Assembly: GCA_043802125.1 (NCBI GenBank)
Contig: JAZDLG010000040.1
Coordinates: 1-39,756, forward strand
Source of the DNA: Phelpsiimicrobium sp043802125
GTDB taxonomy: Bacteria; Omnitrophota; Gorgyraeia; Velamenicoccales; Velamenicoccaceae
Length of the DNA stretch: 39,756 bases
Reading direction: 5' to 3'
Part shown: one piece after another, positions 23,520 through 32,500 of the stretch
Position numbering within the stretch: position 1 is the first letter of the stretch
Layout of the letters: each line of letters starts with the position of its first letter
The notes under the pieces: generated by a model
Databases searched by the model: none
Seen by the model: the letters and a program-made list of their open reading frames with translations, nothing else
What the model was told of the DNA's origin: nothing
Made by a program: the position numbers and the translations under genes

Positions 23520-24035
23520 TCAATTAAACAACTCGTCAATTTTGTCGGTTGCGTAATAATAAATGTTTCTGCCGGCTTTCTTTGAGGCGATAAATCCAAG
23601 TGCCTCTAAATTTTTCAAGTCATTTATTGAGGTCTTCTTTGAAATTTGATAAATATTCATATGTATTTTAGGAGAGGAGTATTCATCATCTTTAGCAAAA
23701 GCAAAAAGATTACCGCCGGTGTTTAAATCAATTTGATGAAAAAATTCTTCTAGTCCAGGCAATGGAAACCAAGTAAAAAAATCACCACTTTCTGACTTAA
23801 TTACGCTTTTGCTTGATTGCACTCTTCTAATAAATTTTGTGCACATCCATAATTCTTCAGAAGAAAAATCTTCAAGTAATTTCTTATATTTCAACTTATC
23901 CCAATAGACATAAACAGGTTGTGATGTTTTTTGAATAAGAAAAGGGATCGAGTTTATTTTCTCCGCTAGAGCTTGCAGTATTCTCTCCTTTTTTATTTTA
24001 CTCGTATCTGGTTTCTCTAGCTGAAAGACTTTCAT
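23520..24035 (-). CDS. Fic-like protein lacking the catalytic domain (probable remnant)
   Basis: This 171-residue protein resembles the two ends of Fic-family proteins. The N-terminal part (about 20-120) has VYVYWDKLKYKKLLEDFSSE, a Trp-containing ELW helix, FFTWFPLPGLEEFFHQID and TGGNL. The C-terminal 50 residues look like the winged helix at the end of Fic proteins (SINDLKNLEALGFIASKKAG, NIYYYATDKIDEL). The Fic core HxFxxGNGRxxR is absent, so no AMPylation is expected. This could be an internal deletion or a stand-alone DNA-binding antitoxin-like protein. AGGAG precedes ATG 24035. The gene is AT-rich relative to its neighbours, which hints at transfer. The Fic assignment comes from pattern memory and is moderate. 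Confidence 0.6.
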   Translation of the reverse strand: MKVFQLEKPDTSKIKKERILQALAEKINSIPFLIQKTSQPVYVYWDKLKYKKLLEDFSSEELWMCTKFIRRVQSSKSVIKSESGDFFTWFPLPGLEEFFHQIDLNTGGNLFAFAKDDEYSSPKIHMNIYQISKKTSINDLKNLEALGFIASKKAGRNIYYYATDKIDELFN

Positions 24036-24057
24036 CTTTGCTCCTATGGCTAAAATT

Positions 24058-24097
24058 GGTGTACTTCGTATCAATACTACACCTATATTACACCTAT
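24058..24097 (-). promoter_or_regulatory. Direct-repeat operator-like sequence upstream of the Fic-like gene
   Basis: Two perfect copies of TACACCTAT (24078-24086 and 24089-24097) lie at an 11-base period, one helical turn apart. An inverted GGTGTA is at 24058-24063. On the minus strand they overlap -10-like sequences (TAATAT, TAGTAT), so this looks like a repressor site, possibly for autoregulation by the winged-helix protein. Confidence 0.5.
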
Positions 24098-24132
24098 CAA
24101 ATTTTAGTAAAGAAAGTTGAACAAGGAAAGAT

Positions 24133-24210
24133 TGGTAGCGCTATCGGGATTCGAACCCGAGTCTTCAGCTTGAGAAGCTGACGTCCTAGACCGGACTAGA
24201 CGATAGCGCC
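24133..24210 (-). tRNA. tRNA-Glu (anticodon CTC)
   Basis: Acceptor arms GGCGCTA and TAGCGCT (first pair G-U), D arm with AGTCCGG, anticodon stem TCAGC/GCTGA with loop TTCTCAA (anticodon CTC), and T arm CGGGTTCGAATCCCG are all present. The CCA end is encoded. It lies 7 bases after the gyrA stop on the same strand, so it is probably cotranscribed and processed from the gyrA mRNA. Confidence 0.93.
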
Positions 24211-24217
24211 GCTTGGA

Positions 24218-27200
24218 TCACTCTTCTTCTTTTGCTACGATCTTAGCTACGGAGGTTACGGCGTCGTTCTTGTCTAACGCTATCAGGCGCACGCCCTGGG
24301 CGTTGCGGCCTGTCTGGCGGATGTCTTTGACAGGGCAGCGCACCATCATGCCTTGCTGGGTAATGGTCATAAGCTCGTCGTCGGGCAAAACGCAGTTGAG
24401 CGCCACTGCTTCGCCGTTCTTTGCCGTGACTTTTACATTGATAATGCCTTTGCCGCCGCGGGACTGGATCCTGTATTCATCCAGGACCGTCCTCTTGGCA
24501 AAGCCGGCTGACGTAACCGTTAAAATAGTCGCGCCCGTCTTAGTAATATCGGCGGAGATTATCTCCATGCCGACGACTTCATCCTTCTTGGCAAGGGATA
24601 TGCCGCGCACGCCCTTTGCCTGCCTGCCCATCTCGCGGATCTGTTTTTCCTTAAACCGTATTGCCTTGCCCTGACGCGTAGCTATAAGGATGTCCTGGTT
24701 GGCATCCGTCAATTTTGCTTCCATGACCGCGTCATCCTTATCCAGGCCCATAGCCACAATGCCGCCTTTGCGCGGGTTGGCAAAGGCCGATAACACGGTC
24801 TTCTTTATGACGCCGCCCTTAGAGCACATGATAATGGATTTATTATCGCTAAACTCCTTGACCGGCAGGACAGCCGCTACTTTTTCTTTGGCGCCCACTT
24901 GCAGGAGGTTGATGATCGCCTTGCCTTTTGACTGGCGTGAAGCCTGTGGGATCTCGTAAACCTTTATCCAATGTAGCCGGCCCTGGTCAGTGAACACAAG
25001 CAGATAGTCTTTGGTGGAGGCCACAAAAAGGCGCTCCACAAAATCTTCTTCCCTTGTCTCCATGGCGGTAACGCCCTTGCCCCCGCGTTTCTGTTTGCGG
25101 TAGGCGCTGATGGCCTGCCTTTTTATATAGCCGGCGTGCGATATGGTAATGACCATGTCTTCTTCGGCGATCAGGTCTTCTATCTCTATATCCTCTACCT
25201 CGCCTATGATCTCAGTCCTGCGCTCGTCGCCATATTTCTTTTTCAGGGCGGCCAGCTCGTCCTTGATAATGCTTTCTATTAATTTCTCCGACGCCAAGAT
25301 CGCGCGGAATTTTTCTATCTGTTTTAAAAGTTCCAGGTATTCGGCCTCTATCTTTTCGCGCTCAAGGGCTGTCAAGCGCTGCAGCTGCATCTCTAAAATA
25401 GCCTGGGACTGAAGATCAGAGAGGTCAAAATTTTTCATCAGGGCCTTTTTGGCCTCGGGCGTGTTCTTTGACGCGCGGATAGTCTTTATGATACGGTCTA
25501 AGTGTTTGAGGGCGATCTTCAAGCCCTCTAATATGTGCGCCCGCTTCAGGGCCTTGTCTAAGTCAAACTGTGTGCGGCGCCTGACTATGACCTTGCGATG
25601 GTCTATGTAACAGCGGATGATCTGCTTTAAATTCAGGACCCTTGGCCTTCCTTCAACAAGGGCCAGGGCGATTATGCCGAACGTCGTTTCAAGCTGCGTA
25701 TGCTTATAAAGCTGGTTTAAAATAATTTGTGGTTCGGAATCGCGCTTGAGCTCTATCACCACGCGCATGCCGTCTTTGTCCGATTCGTCGCGTATGTCGC
25801 TGATGCCCTCTATCTTTTTTTCCTGCACGAGGTCAGCGATGGATTCAATAAGAGTGGTCTTGTTGACCTGGTAGGGGATCTCGGTGATCAGGATATTATC
25901 TTTGCCGCTCTTCTGGCGCTCAATGGAGGCTCTCGCCCGCAGCGTGATCTTGCCCCTGCCTGTATTAAAGGCGTCCTTGATACCGTCGCGGCCGCAGATA
26001 ATGCCGCCCGTAGGAAAATCAGGCCCCTTGATAAAACGCATAAGCTCCTTTATCTCTGCCTCGGGGTTGTCAATCAAACAACAGATGCCGTCAATAACCT
26101 CTGTGAGGTTGTGCGGCGGCACATTGGTAGCCATGCCCACTGCTATGCCGCTTGAACCGTTCACTAAAAGATTGGGCAAAACAGACGGCAAAAGCACAGG
26201 CTCCTGCAGCGAGGCGTCAAAGTTAGGCACAAAATCAACGGTACCCTTTTCAATATCCGAGAGCATCTCATCGGAGATGGCGGACAACCTCGCCTCTGTA
26301 TATCTCATCGCGGCAGCAGCGTCTCCGTCAACAGAGTTATGAACAAAGATCCCAGCGGCCAGAGCGAAATTATGCCATCGCTCTATAGTCAAATCATAAA
26401 CGTCTTCTCTGTATTTAAGAACTTCGATCTTATTAACCTTGTGATTGCGGCTTTCTTCTGTTTGCATTTGATGATGGGTCAATTCCCAATTTTCTTGTGA
26501 GGGTTGATAAATCTCTTCGTATCCTTTTAAAGCGGGGTCGTTTTTTCCGTCGCAGTGCTTCAAATATAGAGGCATCAACGAATCTCCGCCCTTTAATTCC
26601 TTGGCTTTTTTATAAACTCCGTTCCTAAGCATAAAGAGATGATCGGGCGTACACCTGATCTCCTCGCCGTTGTCTAACGTGACTTTGATTATTTCTGCGT
26701 TGCGGCGCGTCTTTCTCGGATTTTTAATTTCGGCGATTTCGATTTTTTTGCTCTCTGTATTAATTGCAAAGGTATAATTTTTCCTGCCTTCTTTATGCTC
26801 TTTGATAAGTTCTCCGAAGGTAAGGCTTCTTCCGTCGGCAAGCCTAATCTTTGTATCTTTAGTAAAACAGCCAAAGTTCCCTTGGCCGTCAACCAAAGGA
26901 TAACGCAGGGAAAAATCCTGGACCATGCGCACCAGGGTATCGTAGACAGCTGTGTCTCCGTGCGGATGATATTTTCCGAGACAATTATGGACGATCATGC
27001 CATTAGCAACAAATTCGTGCTCTTCTTGCACCTGGATATCATATGTTTTTTGCGCGGGAACCCGTTCCACAGAAGCCACTTGCGCAAAACATACGTTTTG
27101 TTCAAGTATTTCATCTAAGAATCTAAAAAAAGGAGAATCCATTTTTCTTAACTTGTCCAAAATGCCCCAGCTAACAATTTGAGACATTTTTAACGGCTTC

Positions 27201-28582
27201 TCTTGCAAGCCTTCGCAATATCTGATCTTAGCCCCACCCTGATATTTGATTCCCGATCTAAATTTATGGCCGGCGGGATCCTGATACCATCCACCGCCGA
27301 GATGGGCCTTGCTTAATTCTTCAAATACCATCGAGCCCGCGTAGGGAAGAACATCCAAGCTTGACCATGGCTGACGCTGCTCTTTGCTAAGCATGTTGAT
27401 AATCTTGGCATTCTTGGCTGGATCAGCAACGGATACATTTAAAGCAACCACGTGAGCATAAGACCCTCTGAATTCCAAACTATAAAACTTGTGCCGGCCG
27501 ATAACCCTTCTTTGGTTGACCCAATGTTCTTGTTTCGGCTCTTGGACATATTTTGTGCTTACGGCATTATGATGAAACAAAAGAAGCTGTAGTTGGTTAA
27601 TCAACTCCTCTGAGATAGAACCATAATGGATCACATTCCTGTTGCAATGAACACTTCCGTCGCCATCCACAAGGCCCGAAACAAACGCCCACACCACGGA
27701 TGCGCGAGAGACAAACATCTGAGGTGGTATTTTTTTGGTCAACGCCCAGGCGCCCTTGAGGGAAAACACATCAACCAGAAAATCATTGATGACTTTTCTG
27801 TTGATCCTTATCTGATAGCCTGTTTGCTTAATATTTTTAGCTTCTGTCCGGTAAACATACTTTTTGATCTCAATATTGGCCTGATAGCCAAATTCTTCTT
27901 TTAGGATATCGCGAACCCTTTCAATTACCTCGGGGCTATTGGAATAAAAATAGAGCCTATTGGCTTTTTTTTCTATCCAGCCGTCTGACAATAAACACCC
28001 CAGCAAATAGGCTATTTTTTCATTAAGAACAACCCTGCGCGCGCCGGATAAGCGGCCCAGCAATACATAATCTTGTACGGGCGGAGCCTGCGCTTTCATA
28101 ACGACATAATCCTGCGGCGTAAGGTCCCCGGCTTCTTTCCATACAAACTCCCATTTCTCGTTCAAGACTTTAAATTTTTGAGAAGGCGTTGCCGTATTGC
28201 AAATGCCATTTTCCAAAGTAATCTTTAGCAACTTTTGCGGTGGCATTTCAAAAAGTTTTGTCACCGGTTTTTGCCCGCCTTGAGTAAAAACTAAATCGCC
28301 GCGTTGAATATCTTGGATAGGTATCAACCCGCGCTCAGTAAGCACCATGGTGTCTTTAACAAAGCATTCACCGACGATGCGGGCGGATTTTTTGTAGGGC
28401 TTGGAGTGATCAAGGCTGAGTTCGTGCATGGCAAAAAGTATCCTGCGGTGCACGGGTTTTAGGCCGTCTTTGACATCGGGCAGCGCGCGGCCCACGATGA
28501 CGCTCATCGCGTAAGACAAATACGACCCTTTCATCTCATCTTCAATACAGACCGGGATTATTCTTTCATTCTCAGCGTACAT
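24218..28582 (-). CDS. gyrA: DNA gyrase subunit A precursor with two inteins
   Basis: The 1454-residue precursor should splice to an 815-residue GyrA. Extein parts: residues 1-72 (SYLSYAMSVIVGRALPDVKD), 534-571 (LGKYHPHGDTAVYDTLVRMV) and 750-1454. The catalytic Tyr is in AAAAMRYTEARL (Tyr761 of the precursor). The breakage-reunion core is followed by the C-terminal beta-propeller repeats and the GyrA box KRGGKGV. With GyrB it introduces negative supercoils. Intein 1 sits between Glu72 and Cys534, intein 2 between Gly571 and Ser750. The start overlaps the upstream membrane protein gene by 11 bases. Splicing of both inteins is essential if this is the only gyrA. Confidence 0.97.
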   Translation of the reverse strand: MYAENERIIPVCIEDEMKGSYLSYAMSVIVGRALPDVKDGLKPVHRRILFAMHELSLDHSKPYKKSARIVGECFVKDTMVLTERGLIPIQDIQRGDLVFTQGGQKPVTKLFEMPPQKLLKITLENGICNTATPSQKFKVLNEKWEFVWKEAGDLTPQDYVVMKAQAPPVQDYVLLGRLSGARRVVLNEKIAYLLGCLLSDGWIEKKANRLYFYSNSPEVIERVRDILKEEFGYQANIEIKKYVYRTEAKNIKQTGYQIRINRKVINDFLVDVFSLKGAWALTKKIPPQMFVSRASVVWAFVSGLVDGDGSVHCNRNVIHYGSISEELINQLQLLLFHHNAVSTKYVQEPKQEHWVNQRRVIGRHKFYSLEFRGSYAHVVALNVSVADPAKNAKIINMLSKEQRQPWSSLDVLPYAGSMVFEELSKAHLGGGWYQDPAGHKFRSGIKYQGGAKIRYCEGLQEKPLKMSQIVSWGILDKLRKMDSPFFRFLDEILEQNVCFAQVASVERVPAQKTYDIQVQEEHEFVANGMIVHNCLGKYHPHGDTAVYDTLVRMVQDFSLRYPLVDGQGNFGCFTKDTKIRLADGRSLTFGELIKEHKEGRKNYTFAINTESKKIEIAEIKNPRKTRRNAEIIKVTLDNGEEIRCTPDHLFMLRNGVYKKAKELKGGDSLMPLYLKHCDGKNDPALKGYEEIYQPSQENWELTHHQMQTEESRNHKVNKIEVLKYREDVYDLTIERWHNFALAAGIFVHNSVDGDAAAAMRYTEARLSAISDEMLSDIEKGTVDFVPNFDASLQEPVLLPSVLPNLLVNGSSGIAVGMATNVPPHNLTEVIDGICCLIDNPEAEIKELMRFIKGPDFPTGGIICGRDGIKDAFNTGRGKITLRARASIERQKSGKDNILITEIPYQVNKTTLIESIADLVQEKKIEGISDIRDESDKDGMRVVIELKRDSEPQIILNQLYKHTQLETTFGIIALALVEGRPRVLNLKQIIRCYIDHRKVIVRRRTQFDLDKALKRAHILEGLKIALKHLDRIIKTIRASKNTPEAKKALMKNFDLSDLQSQAILEMQLQRLTALEREKIEAEYLELLKQIEKFRAILASEKLIESIIKDELAALKKKYGDERRTEIIGEVEDIEIEDLIAEEDMVITISHAGYIKRQAISAYRKQKRGGKGVTAMETREEDFVERLFVASTKDYLLVFTDQGRLHWIKVYEIPQASRQSKGKAIINLLQVGAKEKVAAVLPVKEFSDNKSIIMCSKGGVIKKTVLSAFANPRKGGIVAMGLDKDDAVMEAKLTDANQDILIATRQGKAIRFKEKQIREMGRQAKGVRGISLAKKDEVVGMEIISADITKTGATILTVTSAGFAKRTVLDEYRIQSRGGKGIINVKVTAKNGEAVALNCVLPDDELMTITQQGMMVRCPVKDIRQTGRNAQGVRLIALDKNDAVTSVAKIVAKEEE
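26336..26869 (-). other. GyrA intein 2 (mini-intein, 178 aa)
   Basis: Residues 572-749 of the GyrA precursor. It begins with Cys (CFTKDTKIRLADGRSL), has block B CTPDHLF with the TxxH His, and ends in NFALAAGIFVHN before Ser+1. The splicing blocks align closely with those of the GyrB intein (LADGRxL, VTLDNGEE, CTPxHLF, VYDL, HNFALAxGIFVHN). The endonuclease region is reduced to about 30 residues, with only HH in ELTHHQMQ as a possible relic of the HNH motif. Confidence 0.92.
26984..28366 (-). other. GyrA intein 1 with LAGLIDADG homing endonuclease (461 aa)
   Basis: Residues 73-533 of the GyrA precursor, starting CFVKDTMVLTERGLIPIQDI and ending EFVANGMIVHN before Cys+1. It interrupts GyrA at VGE/CLGKYHPHGD. 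A DOD endonuclease lies in the middle with motifs YLLGCLLSDGW (about 192-202) and FVSGLVDGDGSV (about 300-311), both with the catalytic Asp. Block B reads NTATPSQKF, so the conserved TxxH histidine is replaced by Gln135. Confidence 0.92.
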
Positions 28583-29435
28583 TGATCTTGCCTTCTTTCA
28601 ATTCAGTCAACTTCTTATAACTAACAAACCAAAGGATCAGCGCCAGCGGCGCGAATAAAGCCATCATGGCAGGGTCAATAAAGTCTAAAATTCGCCTGTC
28701 GCGCGTAAAGCGCGTCGCTATAAAGATCATAAGGACGCCAAGGGCGATGTAAAAAATACAGAACAACAAAAAAGGCGCCAATAAACGCAAGGCGTTCCCC
28801 CGCACTCTGGACCTGCTCTCGCGTATAGCAGAGAAAACTCCCTTTTTTTCAAAAGCCGCTATCAGCGGGGCGAATAAAAAAAAGAATCCGTACCACGCGG
28901 CAGCTATGGATAGCGCCACAGAAACAGTGCTGGTCGCCAATAAAACTGCCATCCTAAAGCTGTTGGTGCCCAACCCGTTAGCGCCTAACAGGTTAGGCGC
29001 TTTTGCCCAGTAATAACTTTTCCCCCACTCGGAAAATAGCATAGCAACAGACAACACGCCCAAAATAAAAATGAACAACATAACCGCCGCTTTCAGATAG
29101 CACGCAAAACCGGCGCACGTCTGTTGATATGCCGGCATAAACGCGCTTCGTTTTTCCTCTGCAAATTTTTTAAAGTAATTAATGATAAAAAGGCAGACGA
29201 ACGAACTTAGAACTGCCATGAGGATAACTTCAAGAAATACGACCGCAGAGATTATCCACGGCTTGACCATGCTCGCGGGTGCAGCCGTCATTTCATTGGT
29301 GGACCTTAACATCAATGACAAAAAAACATTGATGCTATAAAGCAGCACCAAAGGGACAAGGTTTTTAAACCACCCCGCCGCTGACTCTTTTAAGATCGCG
29401 ATCGGGTGAAGCACGCCTGCATCGCTATTGCCCAT
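28572..29435 (-). CDS. Multi-pass membrane protein, uncharacterised
   Basis: This 287-residue protein has about six hydrophobic segments (near residues 25-42, 60-88, 110-133, 165-200, 217-240 and 252-270) and a Lys-rich C-terminus. The pattern of long helices with an ESRSRVRGNALRLLAPF segment resembles the broad group of DUF4013/YciC-like bacterial membrane proteins, but I cannot assign it firmly. It lies between gyrB and gyrA. Its stop overlaps the gyrA start by 11 bases, so gyrA may be translationally coupled to it, an unusual arrangement because gyrB and gyrA are commonly adjacent. Confidence 0.75.
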   Translation of the reverse strand: MGNSDAGVLHPIAILKESAAGWFKNLVPLVLLYSINVFLSLMLRSTNEMTAAPASMVKPWIISAVVFLEVILMAVLSSFVCLFIINYFKKFAEEKRSAFMPAYQQTCAGFACYLKAAVMLFIFILGVLSVAMLFSEWGKSYYWAKAPNLLGANGLGTNSFRMAVLLATSTVSVALSIAAAWYGFFFLFAPLIAAFEKKGVFSAIRESRSRVRGNALRLLAPFLLFCIFYIALGVLMIFIATRFTRDRRILDFIDPAMMALFAPLALILWFVSYKKLTELKEGKINVR

Positions 29436-29518
29436 AACACCCCCTTCCCCGCAAAAATCGCGGTGGTCCCGCTAACGCGGGATTTCATTAAAATTAACAA
29501 TAAGGTGTTCAAATTTCG

Positions 29519-32500
29519 CTATACATCAAGATTACGCACCAAGTGCGCGTTCTTTTCAATAAAATCCCTCCGCGGATCTACCTGGTCTCCCATAAGTATT
29601 GTAAAGATCTCATCCGTTTCAATAGCGTCTTCAAGCACCACTTTTAAAATCGTCCTCTTTTCGGGATCCATGGTAGTCTCCCAAAGCTGATGCGGGTTCA
29701 TCTCGCCCAAGCCTTTATACCTCTGCATATTCATGCCTTTGCGCGCCTGTTCTTTGACATGCCCGAGCACCTCAGGTAATACAAAAAAATCAAAATCGTC
29801 ATCATTAGAAAGCCTGAAGCACGGCTTAAGCTTCTTCCCTTCCGGGGTAAAATACGACTCAATAGATACGCCCAGTTTCTCTATGCTTGAGATTATCTTT
29901 TCAATATCTTCGGTGTCATAGATCCCCACATGATCAAACTCGCCAAGGCCTTCTTTTTCATTCTTGGCGGTATTTGAAAGCTTTGCTAATTCAGCATCTG
30001 AATACAAATAATGGGTTTCTTTCTCCACTTTTGCCACATAAATAGGTAGTTTCTTGGTCTTTTTGTTCCTATTTTCAATGATTTTTCTAAAATTTACTCC
30101 CTTTTTCTCTAAGATATGGTTAAATCTTTCAAGTTCAACCAAATATTCCAACAGTTCTTTGAATTGAGGGTCGTTAAGCGTCTTCTTTTCCGATAAAATC
30201 GTAAACTTAATGCCTTCTCTCCCAAGGTCTAACATCAATTGATTCATCTGATCTTCTGTTTGAATATATTCCTCTCTTTGGCCTCTTTTAACCTTATAAA
30301 GTGGCGGCTGGGCTATATAGACGAAGCCGCCTTCTATCAGCTTTGGCAACTGCCTTAAAAATAGTGTCAAAAGCAGGGTGCGAATATGCGAACCATCCAC
30401 GTCTGCATCGCACATTATGACGATCTTGTGGTAACGCAGCTTATCTATGGAGAATTCTTCGCCGACCCCTGTGCCCAAAGCAGTGATAATAGTGCGTATT
30501 TCTTCATTGGCCAGTATCTTATCCAGCCTTGACTTTTCAACATTCAGGATCTTGCCCTTGATAGGCAAAATGGCCTGAAACCTTCTGTCCCTGCCTTGCT
30601 TTGCGCTATTGTGCACAAAAATTCCGCTAGCCAAAGCAAAGTTATGCGTTATGGGCACCTCTATGTCGTAAACATCCAGCCTCTCAGATAGCTTTTCAAT
30701 GTATTTGATCTTATGATTATAGTTTTTTACAGCCTCAAGCAAAGACTCGCCGCTGCCTTTGAAAAATCGGTTTTTTAAAGTGTTTAGCTTTACTAAATTA
30801 GTATTTCTCTTGGGCAGATTGACCCTTTCTTCATCATATTTATCTATACGGCTATATTTGTCGTAAATTTTTCTTGCAAATCCTAAGCTTGCGTTTAAAT
30901 ATGTGCGGTCGTATGCAGTTTTTCTTTTTTTTCTAAAGCCTTCTGTCCATTGTTCACTAGTTTTGCTCTTGCGCCATTCCAACAGATCTTTATCCATCCA
31001 TTCTACTTTTGCTTTTTTGCTGTGCGCTTTTCTATGCTCAGGATGCTCCTGAAAATATTTGCTCACCCTATCAGCCTGTTGATTTCTGTGTGCCTCCTGA
31101 GCCCAGTATTTCTTTTGTTCGGCATCCAGTATTTCCGCATTTTGCTTTTGATAATCCGGGTGTGTGTGATAAAATTCTAAAAACTTTTTCGCCATGAAAT
31201 CTTTATACGCCGGATCTGACCATTGGTTCTTAGCGTTGTTGCTAAATAAATCTCTTTTTTCAAGAGACTTGTGACGAGCCCTTGCCCTATAAACATCTGT
31301 TCGTTTTGTTTCTGCAGACCTTCTTTTTACATCGGGCCGGTGCAAGGTATGTTCTAGATGTTTATAATGAAGCCCCATATGCTGTTCATAAGAAACGCGC
31401 CGTATATTGATAGGGCTATTATTCAGTTTATTAAAATCTGTGTGATGCCGATGCTTCCCTACAGAAGAAGCATAAATATTATTCGCTAAATTAAAGATGT
31501 CCGCTAATACGTGGGCGTATATCCATTTTTTGGACGCGGGATCAAAAACCATTTCGTAGCCATCTAAGCTCCGCCCACCTTCTTTCTTTGATAGTTTTCT
31601 GTGTAGCGGGGCTATGCTGTGTTGAGGTGTCAATTGAATGGCCGGAATATAACTGCCATCGACGAGCCGAAATAAATGGCCCGGGGTACACTTAAGCTCT
31701 GCCCCATTATCCAAAACTATCTTAATTACTTCTGCGCTTTTTTTAGTTACGCGGGGGCTCAAGATGGGCGCGATGCCAATATGTCCATTATCGCGCATGG
31801 TATAGCAAAAATTCTTCTTGCCCTGTTTATCCTCCTCCAATAGCTCTCTGAAAGAAAGATCTCTGCCGTCAGCCAAAGCAACCTTTGTCTCACCCGACCA
31901 ACAGCCCCCTGCTGAATCCCCTTCAACTATGAATATTTCAGACATGGTAGCGTCTGTTTCGGAACAATCCGCAAGCTTTCCGGGAAGAGACAACCCCTCC
32001 AGCGCGCCTTTTCTGCGCGTGAGTTCGCGCGCCTTCCTTGCCGCGTCCCTGGCGCGGGCAGCTAAGACCGCTTTCTCAACTATCTTATTGGCAACAGATG
32101 GATTTTCTTCAAAGAAACTTGACAGAAAATCAAAAGTCTGGGACGCCACAAAACCGTCTGCCTCGGAATTGCCGAGTTTGGTCTTGGTCTGGCCCTCAAA
32201 CTGCGGGTTGGGGAGTTTTAAACTGACTACAGCGGTCAGGCCTTCCCTGACGTCGTCTCCGGAAATGCTGGCGCTCGTGTCTTTCAGGAGATTCTTATTT
32301 TTTACGTATTGGTTGATGGCGCGGGTCAATGCGGCTTTAAAGCCGCTTAAGTGCGTTCCGCCTTCAATGGTGTTGATATTGTTAGCGTAAGAAAATATGT
32401 TCTCCGCGTAGCTGTCGTTGTATTGCATGCCGAGCTCCAGCACCATGTCGTCGTCGCCCTTCTCGCAATAAAGGACTTTATTGTGTAATAAGTTTTTGCT

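Noticed and set aside
31818..32390. 190-codon plus-strand frame opposite gyrB
   Set aside because: It lies entirely inside the conserved ATPase and TOPRIM coding sequence of gyrB on the other strand.
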